DNA of 64,000 bases. It comes from Chlorophyllum brunneum (lineage: Eukaryota; Basidiomycota; Agaricomycetes; Agaricales; Agaricaceae). The notes beneath the pieces were generated by a model. That model made no database searches, was not told where the DNA came from, and was given only the letters and a program-made list of their open reading frames with translations. Shown piece by piece: positions 15,973 to 41,461 of the stretch. The position numbers were made by a program, and so were the translations under genes. How positions within the stretch are numbered: the first letter of the stretch is position 1; each line of letters opens with the position of its first letter. The stretch spans positions 2,232,001-2,296,000 of the forward strand of contig OY756147.1 in NCBI GenBank assembly GCA_963576785.1, given 5' to 3'.

Positions 15973-17150
15973 TTACTCAGAGCCTTTGACAAAATCCTCT
16001 TTTATTGGTTCTTCTTCCTCTTTGTTATTCTCAGTAATTTCTCTGATATGTACTTTCTTTGATACTCTGCAATTCTTCAAAATATAGTCTTGCTTGCCAC
16101 AATTATAGTATGTTATCTTGGTGTATGTATATGACTTTGGTCTTTTTGCAACAGTATTTGGTGATATGCCCATATAGATTGCAGTTGAAATATCTTGGTT
16201 TGCCATTCTGATCAGTATTGGCTTTTGTCTTCTGATTTCCATTAGTTGTCCCCCATCTCTATATATAACTCCTGTGCTTGTTCTGACATCTCTATGGGTA
16301 ATATCTGTGGTTTCATACCTTTGTCCTACTGTAAGGATTGTGGTTCTCTATTTCTTGTATGTGGTTAGGATTGAGGCTGTCTGCTCTGGTATGTTTTTTA
16401 AGAAGGAAAATAGCATGTATATTATTTGTTTCAGCTTGGGTTTTCAATGCTTTGAACTCTATTAAGAAGTTTATAATGTTTCTCTTTTTCTATTTGAACA
16501 ATTCAATTTCTTCTTCTGCTATCACTATCTTGTTTCCCAAGAAAAATGTAGCTACCATCTCCTTGGCAAAGTCATCAAATACTAGTGTTTTCTTGTCTTG
16601 GATTGCTTGTAACTTGGTATTAGCATAGGGACCTACTAGTCCTCCTTTTATTTGTGCTAATATCCCAATTATCTTTTGTTCATTGTCATGTCTTTTGTTG
16701 AAGAGTGTCCATAAGAACATTACTCTCCATCAATTGTCAAACTTAGTTTTATTTCCATTGAAGTATCTAGGTTCTGGGACTAAGCTTTTTGGGAAATTGA
16801 TTTTGTTGGCCATTTCTGATTCCATTTCAGATTCTCTGTGTTTGTCTTTATATGTCTTGGAAATTTCTATATTGGATTGGTTTCAACTTCTATATTGGAT
16901 TGGTTTCAACTTCTATATCAGATGTGGTCTTAGCAACTTCTGTATTGAATAAAGTCTCAAAGAGTGCTGCTTTTTCATCTATGCTGTATTCAGATTGAGG
17001 CCTTCAGAAATTTCTAGTTCTGTTTTTTGTTTGGATCTGGTGGTTACAGGTAATTCCTAGATATCTGTTGGTCTTGGAGCTCTGGGTTTTCTTGGTGTTC
17101 TTAATGAGCTACTGCTGTCTATATACTGTTATCCTAGTTAGAGACTATAA
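15973..17150 (-). pseudogene. Gypsy B gag relic with degenerate zinc knuckle
   Basis: Minus-strand reading shows a gag segment (IGILAQIKGGLVGPYANTK, FAKEMVATFFLGNKIVIA) and, closer to pol, a nucleocapsid zinc knuckle. The knuckle reads YYNCGKQDYILKNC where CxxCxxxGHxxxxC is expected, so both its first Cys and its GH are lost. Frames are broken. The same gag exists in pieces in gypsy A. Confidence 0.75.
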
Positions 17151-17215
17151 TTCCAAGCTTAGCTATGAACAATGGCACCTCTCTTGCAAGGTGAGTCAAA
17201 TGACACTTTACCAAA

Positions 17216-17528
17216 TGTTATAACCTTAGTCTAAGACTCAGGTTGCAAGTCTTTGGATAAAGACAAGAAAGTAGAGAGAAGAGAAAGAGATGATACAATT
17301 GGTAAAGTGTAAGAAATACCTTAAGTATTACTATACTTTATATACTAGTGGTGAGTGCTAATAATATAAGAGAATGGAGTATAATGAGTTAAGGGAAGAA
17401 GTAGAACAAGTTACAGAGAGTACAGCCTTAAGAAGTGAAACAGAAGGTGAAACTGATATAAGAAAATAATGACTTATGGGGTAACAGGTGCATGATAGGA
17501 ATGTACTGTCTATCTATAGTTCATAACA
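17216..17528 (-). repeat. Gypsy B 5' LTR
   Basis: About 313 bp, TGTTATAACC at the left end and TTCATAACA at the right on the plus strand. It is the direct-repeat partner of 10583-10883. Confidence 0.88.
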
Positions 17529-17831
17529 GATAACTTTGCAAAAGAGATGATAACCACATTCTTCTTGGAAAATAGGAAAGTAATAGTAGAAGGAGAAATT
17601 GAATTGTTTAAACAGAAAAAGAAAAACACCATAAACTTCTTGATAGAGTTCAAAGTATTGAAAACCCAAGCTGAAACAGATGATGCACATGCCATTTTCC
17701 TTCTCAAACAATATACCAGAGCAGACATTATTAGAACTATTGTATGCTATCCAATAGCCTTAATCCCAATCACATATAAGAAATAGGAAACCACAATCCT
17801 TGCAGTAGGACAAGGGCATGAAATCACAGGA

Positions 17832-18410
<579 letters not shown>

Positions 18411-18419
18411 TTACAACAT

Positions 18420-19314
18420 GGTGATTTGTGATCACTGATGCAAAAAAAATGTACTTTCCACTCATTGACTTTTATACCACTTTATGTTTCATAGCTATTA
18501 CACACTCAGCCAATCTTCATTCATTTCATTGAGAATTCTAGTAAACACCTGACATGATTATTTCAGACTAAGAAGAGAGAGTGTAAGCTTTGCTTTCTTA
18601 TATTTCTAGAGACTTGGGGTTTCCATTGTTAGTTGATAGGGTGCCCAAAGTGCAGTTTCATTTCAGAGAGGATATGTGGAAAGAAGGTGCTGTCTGAAAC
18701 TGGATGCATATCAGGCTTAATTTCTGTACCGAAAATGCCATAGTTGTTCTGGTGCAAACTGTCAAGCTCCAAAGCTTCAAAGATATAGTAAATACACAAT
18801 GCAAATTGTTGAACGAAATTAAGGAATTGTCTCTCCTGTCAAAATCAGAATGATTATCCCTCTGCTTATCTCCACTCATATTATTTTCCATCCATGTAGA
18901 CCCATCTAGTGTAGTATGTTTATCTGATGTTCCGTGGTGTTAAGCTTTTTGCTTATCAAAATTTATCAAATGCGGAGAAGGTGGAGTGCGCCATGTGTAT
19001 TTGGTGATGTACATGACGTTATACGAGTATGTTTTTTTTGCGCGGAAAACGCCATCTGTATTGATTACAATAAAAAATGTAATTATTGCATTGTCATGCT
19101 TGCGTAAAATTCATTTTTGCTTTGTGTGTGTAGTTCAATGGCTGCACATCACCTTGCTACTTCCCAAAGTTGTATATATAATTACTTCCGATAATAATAT
19201 ATTCAGTGGTTTGTAATAAGTCGTCTGGATGACGATGTCGGGATAGGATGATATGGGTGTAGGTAACATTGACTCGATGCATACACATTGTTATATAACC
19301 ATACCATCCCAAAT
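18420..19314. repeat. Duplicated AAO upstream block, copy B (mutated)
   Basis: Second copy of the 3239-4130 block, upstream of the copy 3 pseudogene and ending at the stop of AAO copy 4. The half next to the transposons (to about 18720) has essentially no CpG. CpG reappears from about 18740 rightwards, which marks the edge of the mutated zone. Confidence 0.75.
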
Positions 19315-21663
<2,349 letters not shown>

Positions 21664-21741
21664 TTAAGATATCGAGTAACGTGACGTGGGTTGCGTTAAG
21701 TACATCCATATTTAGGATTGCGGGCGTTGGTCGTGGCGGCG

Positions 21742-24714
21742 ATGATGGAGGAGCAGCAGCAGAAGACAGACCAGATCGCCTACCACTTCTACACAAAACT
21801 CTTCTCCCTCATCCACGACGCACGCGTAACTGCCTCGCCTCACAGCACCAAGCTCGACAAATGGGTGCGTGCTCTCACAACACCCACACCCCCACTGACA
21901 CTCCCCAGTTCAACCTCGAGTCCCCCGACTCTGACCTCTTCTCCAAGGATGCCCGCGACCTGTACAAACAGATCACGCGCCATCCCCCGCCCCACTTTGA
22001 CCTCGAAGTCTTTCTCTCCATCCCCGATCTCGCCCCAAACCAGACCCTCCTCTACCTCCCGCCCTCCCCCCACCCACGTGTCCAGGTCGTCCCCACCCCC
22101 CACTCCGTGCTCCTCGAGGTCTGGTCCGTCGTCCTCTCCGGCCACGAAAATCCCGCCATCACCCCCCCGCCCATATACAAACACGGCATGGCTCTGTTCC
22201 GTAGCATCTATACCCTCTTGCGAACTCTGCCAACCTGGACCCTCTATAAGCGGATCCGTCGGAGGACCGGACGAACCGCCGCCTTCTCCATCTCTCTTCG
22301 ACTTCGACCACACACCTCTGACAACACCCTCGTGTTTCATCAGCCACCCTCTCCCACTGCAGCACCCATCTCAACTCTCACCCAGAGTTTCCCTCCAGTC
22401 CACTTGCCACCCGGTACACTCACATTCTCAGTCACCTATCTCTCCACTCCTCTTTTTGAGATTGATGAATTGGAATCCGTGTTGTCCAGCCGATTTATCT
22501 CGGCTGATGTATTGGAACAGCATGCTTTTGTTCCTACTCTTGCTACCACCACTACGAAATCACGTCAACCATCACGTTCACCACCTTCCCTTGCTCGGAA
22601 TCCAACACCATCCCATACAAGATCTCCAATGCCAATTCATAACGAATCCATCGCAGAACGATTTATCCTTCCTTCAAAACCAACCAGTTCATCACCAAGA
22701 GATCCGTTGGCGAGAATCCGTAGAGAATCTATCATAAGCCAAACCGCCAGTCCAAATCCACCTACTCAAACCTCTTCACCGACCAACTCACCACCACTGC
22801 GTCAACGCAAGCTGTCGATGAATTCTTCCTCACCTTCGAGTTCCATTATGATGAGTCAAGGTCCGTTCTTGACTAATAGTACTGCGGTTGGATTTCCTAC
22901 GACTACGAGTCCATTACCTATTCGTCGACCGAACCTCAACCCGTTCAAGAGTAACACCATCTCATCTCCATCCAACTCTTCTCCTTCCGTTTCCGTTCGT
23001 ACCGGCGGAGCTACCGGTGCAAATCCATCATCACTATCAAACCCAACCGCCAATCCGCCAATCCCACCACCATCACCTCTATCAACCCATGCCGCTCCAA
23101 TGCCAGGAGCTCAACCATCATCATTGCCGAGTACGAATTCAAATACTCATCTACGTCATCGACAATTACCACCTTCACCTATCATACCACCTTCTTTAAT
23201 CAGTGGTGAGAGGGAGAGAAGGATGAGTACGTTGTCGATTGTTTCTGATAGGGAACGTGAACGTGTTGTTGCTAGTGAAGGAGGGGGGAGTCCCGTACCG
23301 ACTAGGAAGAGATATTCGAGTTCTTTTGGACATCGGTATATTGGAAGTGGTGGTGGGACTACTGGTATTACTGGAGTGCAAAGACCTGGAACACCAGAAG
23401 TTAATAGTCCAACTAGTGCTATTGGTAAACCCGTACGTCCAATTCTTTTCCTCCTGCCCTACTCTTTCTAACCCTAGACAGACATATCTACATACGAATC
23501 CAGACGAAGATGATATATCAATATTCGTTCAAGAAATCGATTCACGTAAACCTTTACTAGGTCGTGCACGGGAATATTCATCTATTCATTCCCGTCCCAA
23601 TTCGAGGTCAAGATCGACATCACATACACGTACCATGGGTGCGGGTGTGATGTATGGACCGAGTAATAGAGAACCTTTGAGTCAGTTGGCGGAGATTGGA
23701 TTGGGGTTGGTTGGGATGGGTGATTGGGGAAGCGGATTTGATGTTGGTGAGGATGGGGGGGAGAGAGGGAGGGGGAGGGGAGAAGGAGAAGGGAGGGAAA
23801 GTACCAGTCCGGCGGTTTCGCCTGGGATGTTACATTTTAGATATCATCAACAGAAGGAGAAGGAGAGGATGGTATCGGCATCACCTCCTACTAATAATCG
23901 AACAACGTCTACTGGTCCAACCCCACCACCACCATCACCACCACCAAACCCCCCCGCGACGGACTTGTCAATGTCACCTACGAGAGGACCAATGTTGACA
24001 TCTCAAGAAGAAGTAGGAGAGAGGTTGAGAAGGATGAATGAAGTGTTTTTGAAGAGTTTGGAGGGGATTAGTTTGGGTGGGGGTGGTGAGAGGGAGAGGA
24101 TTAGACGGTTGAGGCAACGGGAGAGGGAAAGGGAGGTGGAGAGGGAGAGAGGTGGGTATAGGGAGGATGAAGAGAAGGGCGATGAATGCGTGGGAGGAGT
24201 GCGGGGAGTGCAAGGAGGAGAAGGAGAAGGAGAAGAAGTGGTGAGAGATTGGGAATTGGAGAGGGAGAGAGAGAGAAGGTATTTTTATGGGTATGATGAG
24301 AGGACGGGATTGGGACTTGGGTTTCCTTCGACTTTGCCTCTTCACCATTCGGGAGAGGCTATTAATATTGATGTTCAAGCTGGTACGCCTCCTGAATCTC
24401 AACGTCAATACCATCGAGAACAACGACACCCGGAGCACTACCAAGAACGTCAAGGATATTACCGAGACCAACACCAAGGACACGGAGAACAAGAACAACA
24501 AGACCAGTCCTTTCGGAACTCGAATCCTAGAAGATCAAGTTTTCCTAGGATCAGAGGAGGGACGAGTTTGTATAGTCAAGGATCGGAGGAGGTTATTGGA
24601 GGGATTGAGATTGGAAGAAGTGGAGAGGGAGGGGGGGAGAGTATGTATGATGCGGAGAGGGAGAGGGAGAGGAAGTACGGGATTGGTGGGAGTCGGCGGT
24701 TTCGGAGGTTTTGA
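21742..24714 (+). CDS. ATG13: Autophagy protein Atg13 (HORMA domain, disordered tail)
   Basis: Atg13 is the regulatory subunit of the Atg1 kinase complex that starts autophagy. The ATG at 21742 gives QKTDQIAYHFYTKLFSLIHD, the typical N-terminus. Intron 21865-21908 joins DKW to FNLESPDSDLF. The HORMA region follows (EVFLSIPDLAPNQTLLYLPP, HSVLLEVWSVVLSG, MALFRSIYTLLRTLPTWTLY, LSTPLFEIDELE). A long Ser/Pro-rich disordered tail comes next. A second intron near 23433-23477 switches frame to the conserved EDDISIFVQEIDSRKPLLGR, then Arg/Glu- and Gly-rich sequence to a stop at 24714. Another frame stays open from 24287 to 25012 and ends in a hydrophobic tail (VVGGAVGVVVLVVAGWKLFY). An intron or indel near 24500-24760 could extend the protein, so the C-terminus is uncertain. 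Confidence 0.85.
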
Positions 24715-25034
24715 GTGTGGTGAAGTGGTGAAGGAAGAGGAAGGGAAGGAAGGGGAGAAGACACCGGTTGTGAGGGTGTTGGAAGTAAGTAGTGATGGTG
24801 GGAGTACGGTTAGGTCTGTTGAGATCCGAAGGAGAAAGAGATATTCGAGTATATCTTCTTCTTCTTCTTCACATCTACAGTCATCGACTTTTGTGCAATC
24901 GGAGTTGCTAGAGATTTGTGATGGTAGAGAAGAGATGATGAAGAGGAGAGTGGTGGGTGGTGCGGTTGGGGTTGTGGTACTTGTTGTGGCTGGATGGAAG
25001 TTGTTTTATTAGCAGTGGTGGGGATTGAGTTTGA

Positions 25035-25370
25035 TACCTGTGCATTTTCTTTTTTTAAGTATGTTTTTTTGTGGCAAGTAATTTGATATTTGGATATTTT
25101 GATTTTTTTTGGGTTTGGGTGTGATGTGGATTGGGAAGTGCGACTCTTTATAATTGTGTACTGGTGTGTCTTAGGTAGTTATCGGGGCGTGGTGATGGGC
25201 TTTTTGGGATGTGGGTGATTTTGAGAATGGTTAGTGGTTGTGTGATGTTGGGGAATGTGGGGGGGTGCTGCTCTTGCTTGGAGACTGAGTCGGCTTTTGC
25301 GAGGATCGGGGAATCTGGCTCCTTCCCCGTGTAGATGTGTAGCTATTGAACTGCGCCTGCTAAGCCCATT
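25035..25370. repeat. Diverged tandem duplication downstream of ATG13, unit 1
   Basis: Shares with unit 2 (25375-25835) the order T-rich run, AGTATGTT, AAGTAATT, GGTTTGGGTG.GATGTGGATT, TTGGGGAAT, GCTCTTGC..GGAGAC and GAACTGCGCC...CTAAGC. The two are rather diverged. No protein is encoded. Confidence 0.55.
25250..25365 (-). repeat. Putative tRNA-derived SINE-like element, copy D
   Basis: On the minus strand it starts GGGCTTAGCAGGCGCAGTTC and contains an A-box-like GGCGCAGTTCAATAGCT, then diverges. The same head occurs at 25690-25826 (minus) and at about 4064 and 19113 (plus). Outside the head, copy D shares no flank with copies A-C, which suggests a movable unit with its own left boundary. 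Confidence 0.35.
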
Positions 25371-25374
25371 ATTT

Positions 25375-25835
25375 CCCCCCCCCCCTTTTTTTTTTTTTAG
25401 TATGTTCTTTGTGATGTATTCTGGTCATCAAGTAATTCGATTTTTGGTTTGGGTGAGATGTGGATTAGAGTGAAGGTGGTAGTTTGGGGTTGATAGATGA
25501 AAGTTGGGTTGGGTGCGGTTCCCTGGTGTTTCGTTCTTGGATATTTGGATGTTTTAGTTGGATAGGAGGTCGGAATCCGACACTTGTACTCTTTTTTACT
25601 GAACCTCCCCTCTAACAATCACACACCGCTCCACAAGCTTTACCTACCGGGGATGGTGATGTAGAGATGAGCTTGTTGGATCTCTTGTATGACGTTGGGG
25701 AATATGCAACAGTCATAGTTGGTGGCGCTCTTGCCCGGAGACCAAGTCAACTTGTGAAAATCTGACTCCTCTCACTGAACCAGGGTAGGTAGGTGTGCGG
25801 TCACTGAACTGCGCCCACTAAGCAAAATTGATTTT
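25375..25835. repeat. Diverged tandem duplication downstream of ATG13, unit 2
   Basis: Partner of 25035-25370, longer by extra internal sequence. It begins after a C/T homopolymer run at about 25375-25399 and ends in the SINE-like head. Confidence 0.5.
25690..25826 (-). repeat. Putative tRNA-derived SINE-like element, copy C
   Basis: The minus-strand head TTGCTTAGTGGGCGCAGTTC resembles a tRNA D-arm/A-box, with a GGTTCAGTGAGAGG stretch about 35 nt later as a weak B-box. Its body matches copy D (GGAGTCAGATT, GTCTCCGGGCAAGAGC). Copies A and B at about 4064 and 19113 keep only the head. Confidence 0.4.
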
Positions 25836-28930
<3,095 letters not shown>

Positions 28931-29249
28931 ACCAGTAGCGTTTTCGGTATACCTGTTTGAATAGATCTTACATGTAACATTTCGGAGAGGCGTGACAGTC
29001 GTAATCAGGTGCATTATGCAGGATTGTGATCCCCCGCAAGGAAAAGGACATGCAAATCCCTGACCGATAGTGACATGTGTCAGCCAAATCTGTATCAACG
29101 GTAACCCACCCAACGAAACAGGACGACATACAGAATAGTACAGGTGACCCACGAGCCAAGATAAGGGCACAAGTGGGACAAAATAGTGAACGGAGCTCAG
29201 AGTAGTGTGGTAGCGCATGTCTGAAAAATATTCGAGTGATAATCGGGGT
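28931..29249. other. Intergenic downstream of AAO copy 5
   Basis: No gene is recognised. It separates the copy 5 stop from the recognisable part of the ATG13 relic. An open frame on the minus strand runs through it from the relic but has no clear resemblance to ATG13. Confidence 0.5.
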
Positions 29250-29637
29250 GATATCGTCTGACGAATCCGTTCATAGAGGTTCCAGGTTGGCAGAGATCGA
29301 AACAGGGTATAGATACTACGAAACAGGGCCATGCCGTGTTTGTATACACATGGAGGCGCGATAGAAGGGTTTTCGGAACCGGAGAGGGCTACAGAACAGA
29401 CTTCGGGGTCGTCATATGGTCACAGGTTATGGAAGGGGGTGGAGGGATATTTACTTGCAGATATCGCGAGTGTCTTGGTGAAGAGGGTCTGAGTCGGGTG
29501 ACTCGAGGTTGAATGTTGAACTGGGAATGTTAATGGGGGTATGGAGTGTTGTGAGAGCACACACCCATATGAGGAGTTTTGTGGAGTGAGGAGAGGTAGT
29601 GGCACATGTGTCGTGGATGAGGGAGAAGAGTTTTGTC
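29250..29637 (-). pseudogene. Decayed antisense duplicate of the ATG13 5' region
   Basis: The minus strand reproduces the start of the neighbouring ATG13: ACAAAACTCTTCTCCCTCAT, the intron-1 region (GGTGTGTGCTCTCACAACAC beside GGTGCGTGCTCTCACAACAC), the LESPDSD exon, and MALFRSIYTLFRSLPTWNLYERI beside MALFRSIYTLLRTLPTWTLYKRI. Relative to ATG13 it has an internal deletion of roughly 0.1 kb, a TAA in the DARDLYKQ region and other stops. Similarity fades beyond about 29250. The fragment is divergent to AAO copy 6, as ATG13 is to AAO copy 4, so it probably came along when an AAO-plus-ATG13-promoter segment was duplicated in inverted orientation. Confidence 0.8.
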
Positions 29638-29873
29638 TAGAAATGGTAGCCTATTTTTCAATGTTACCAAGTATAAACCCTACTATTATCTTATCTTATC
29701 TTAGTATCATCTTACTGTCGAACACCATTTAAACCTTCGCTACCCTATTTTTACTACAGCTCCCACCTGACGCAACTTCTGAGGTCACCAGCCGGTTTAT
29801 AGCCTACCAGTTTGTCGTGAGAATGTGCCCGGTGTGTTAAAGAACCAACTGGTACGTGCGTTCCCATCCTGCA

Positions 29874-39467
<9,594 letters not shown>

Positions 39468-39811
39468 ATGACTCGTATTTGTGACACTTGCTAAAGAAGG
39501 TGATGAATTACCGTATTTTTAGCACGTCAAATAGGTTTGTATTCTGTAGGACGTAGATTACCACGAAAATCAATTTCTTGCAAAGGATACGATCCATACG
39601 TGGCCCAATGACTCGAGACATCTAGGTATTTTGGTATTGCGGAAGGAAACATCTGATCGTAGCGTATACAAAAGTGTACAGTGAGAAAAAATTGTAGAAA
39701 TGAAAGCGTAGTGCGAGTTTGTTAGTCTACAGGATGTTGAGGTATATAACAATATGCTACAAGATCCAATCTAATGATTACACGTCTACCCATATACCAA
39801 GTAAAAGTACA
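39468..39811. other. Intergenic, convergent 3' ends
   Basis: Short space between the stop of AAO copy 8 and the stop of the minus-strand 549-aa gene. No feature recognised. Confidence 0.5.
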
Positions 39812-41461
39812 CTAACACCGCCACCACCCAGACCAAATCCCACAAAGCCACTTCGTAAAACTCGATCTGTCCTCGCCCATTCTCCTCAGTTTACCATTCC
39901 ACTTACAACCAACATCCTTCCTACACGGGTGTGTAAAGTCACACATCACTCTTCCTGGTAACCGTCTATTCCCATCCAGAGCAGGTGCCACATGGGATTT
40001 AGTCCACCAACTACCACATTTTGGTTCTCCAGGACCCCAATCTTTAACATGTAGCCTGATGATATCAACACGGGGGATGTACGAATTGATTGCTGAGCAA
40101 GCGCGTTTGATGTCGTGTTTGTTGGTTAGGAAAGGTACGTGTATTGTCAAGTTGATGAATTTGTTGGGCGACATGCTGGACGTGGATGAAGTGGAATTTG
40201 ACCTTGACGGGGGCATAGATGAAGGTGAAGATGCTGGATTTGGAAAGAGGGTTTGTAGGAGAGTTGTGAATTGGGGTAAGGTACCGATGAAAGTAAGACA
40301 CCTGAGGGGGTCGAAGTCGCCTGTCCTGTATTTTGGGAGGTCTGAGAACTGAGACGTCGCAGTTGCAATGATTTTAAGTTCCTGTAGACGGCGAAGACGA
40401 GTGGCAATAGCATCTCTGACATTGGGAGTTAGGGCTATCGCAGGAAGGGTGAGGATGGTGATCCTGGATGAGCGTGATGATAATCCAGCGAGGAAGTCAT
40501 GTTCGAGAGCTTTGATGTCGAAAGGCGTAGATTCGTGTTGAGTAAGTGTGAGGTTGTAAAGACGTGGAAGGTTAGGTATCAGTTTGCGTAGATAGGAGAG
40601 TGTTGTAGGAAGGGTGGCTACTCGGATGTCTTTTCCCACGTTTTGGACTAGGCGAATCAAGTTTCGACGCACTCGAGAGTATGTTGTGTGGTCGAGGGGG
40701 ATAGTATCATTCACAGAAAGTTCTGTGAGAGGCACTGGAAGGCCGACAGAGAGATATGTGACCAAGTTATCATCCACGAAAGCGTGGATTGGGAGTCTGA
40801 GACGGGTTGTTCCAGTCGAGGAAGTGAGTAATTCTGCATTTCGGCAGCTATCCCCTGGAACTATGTTGGTAAAAGCGAGGTGGTAGACTAGTCCGTTGCG
40901 GCAGGAAAGTGACTCAACTAATTTGTTGATGTCATATGGGTTCCTGAGAAGCGAGTAGTCGATCTGAGCAACGTAGTGGAAGGCAGATTCCTTCAAAGAC
41001 ATCTGTAGCGGAAGAGAAAATCCTGTTCGGTTGAAGTTGATGAGATGTAGGATCTTTGTGGGTTGGCCGTGGACGAGTGTGACTTCGATTGTGCGAATGA
41101 ATTCCATGTTGGCAAAAGTTGTATGGGGAAGCAGAGGTTCGTCTCTGAAATCCTTGAAGTTGCGAATGTAGATTGCGCGGGGAGAGACCAGGTAGTAGAG
41201 CATTGTTGGAGTGTATAGCAGAGCCCACGATATGATTTTATAACCATCGTGCACTGCACTTTTGCTTGAAAGAAGTCGCCGTGCGTTGTGGCTCGACTGT
41301 CCAAGCGCCCAAATAAGTCTGCGCTTGGGCAAACGCCGCTCGGCCCGAGAGTCGAGAATGATTTCGCTTACGTCATTCGATATCATATGTTTTCCAATGC
41401 ACGAGCCAGACTCTGGCCTCCAAAATGCCCGAATCTCTTCCTCCGCCTCCGCCACAGACAT
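39812..41461 (-). CDS. Unrecognised 549-aa protein, single exon
   Basis: A long uninterrupted minus-strand frame with normal amino-acid composition, so it is very probably a real gene, but I do not recognise a family. Features seen are an acidic N-terminus, a run of leucine-rich stretches (ATLPTTLSYLRKLIPNLPRL, SSRITILTLPAIALTP) like those of fungal F-box/LRR-type proteins, a Ser/Pro-rich insert near residues 410-440, and a Cys/Trp-rich end (GSWWTK, CDFTHPCRKDVGCKW, GIWSGWWRC). No F-box is evident. The first ATG at 41461 overlaps the start of the divergent PX gene by 37 bp. An internal Met (about 41386, MISNDVSEII) would avoid the overlap and may be the true start. Confidence 0.6.
   Translation of the reverse strand: MSVAEAEEEIRAFWRPESGSCIGKHMISNDVSEIILDSRAERRLPKRRLIWALGQSSHNARRLLSSKSAVHDGYKIISWALLYTPTMLYYLVSPRAIYIRNFKDFRDEPLLPHTTFANMEFIRTIEVTLVHGQPTKILHLINFNRTGFSLPLQMSLKESAFHYVAQIDYSLLRNPYDINKLVESLSCRNGLVYHLAFTNIVPGDSCRNAELLTSSTGTTRLRLPIHAFVDDNLVTYLSVGLPVPLTELSVNDTIPLDHTTYSRVRRNLIRLVQNVGKDIRVATLPTTLSYLRKLIPNLPRLYNLTLTQHESTPFDIKALEHDFLAGLSSRSSRITILTLPAIALTPNVRDAIATRLRRLQELKIIATATSQFSDLPKYRTGDFDPLRCLTFIGTLPQFTTLLQTLFPNPASSPSSMPPSRSNSTSSTSSMSPNKFINLTIHVPFLTNKHDIKRACSAINSYIPRVDIIRLHVKDWGPGEPKCGSWWTKSHVAPALDGNRRLPGRVMCDFTHPCRKDVGCKWNGKLRRMGEDRSSFTKWLCGIWSGWWRC

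Larger units (their letters stand above)
10583..17528 (-). mobile_element. Gypsy B: full-length Ty3/gypsy chromovirus, inactivated
   Basis: A complete minus-strand element of about 6.9 kb with direct LTRs at 10583-10883 and 17216-17528, both TGTTATAACC...ATAACA on the plus strand. Inside, on the minus strand, come a possible primer-binding site (TTTGGTAAAGTGTCA), gag, protease, RT, RNase H, integrase, chromodomain, and a polypurine tract AAAAAGGGAGGTAT beside the 3' LTR. It interrupts gypsy A gag at a point where gag reading resumes on the other side. I could not define a clean target duplication. Domain order and chromodomain identify a Ty3/gypsy chromovirus. Confidence 0.88.
5399..17786 (+). 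pseudogene. Gypsy A gag, in three separated pieces
   Basis: Piece one (to about 5885) ends with NLAPEPGYFNGDRTKFDN, matching the gypsy B gag, where the equivalent stretch reads back from about 16740-16790. Piece two (10435-10582) carries the matched run around IGILAQIKG in gypsy B. Piece three (17529-17786) continues with the ATFFLGNK-like stretch and FKQKKKNTINFLIEF. The LINE separates pieces one and two, and gypsy B separates two and three. No intact gag can be made. Confidence 0.8.
5015..17831 (+). mobile_element. Gypsy A: Ty3/gypsy element, 5' part only, twice interrupted
   Basis: A plus-strand Ty3/gypsy copy starts with an LTR at 5015-5324, the reverse complement of the gypsy B LTRs. 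Leader and gag follow to about 5885. Gag resumes at about 10435-10582 after a LINE insertion and again at 17529-17786 after the gypsy B insertion. Placed together, these pieces run collinear with gypsy B gag. Homology to gypsy B ends near 17831. No pol and no 3' LTR of gypsy A are visible, so the element is truncated. Confidence 0.85.

Noticed and set aside
10560..17540. A clean 5-bp target duplication for gypsy B
   Set aside because: The flanks AATGA and GATAA share only two or three bases with the LTR ends fixed at TG...CA; mutation may have hidden it, so I do not claim it.
5000..17800. CRISPR-like or other short regularly spaced repeats
   Set aside because: The repetition here is explained by LTRs and by two copies of gag; no regular spacing was seen.
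21840..22340. 166-codon minus-strand frame within ATG13
   Set aside because: It is the antisense of the Pro-rich ATG13 exon, with Gly/Glu-biased composition typical of such shadows.
39719..41304. Several frames opposite or overlapping the 549-aa gene
   Set aside because: They are shadows of one long, well-composed frame.
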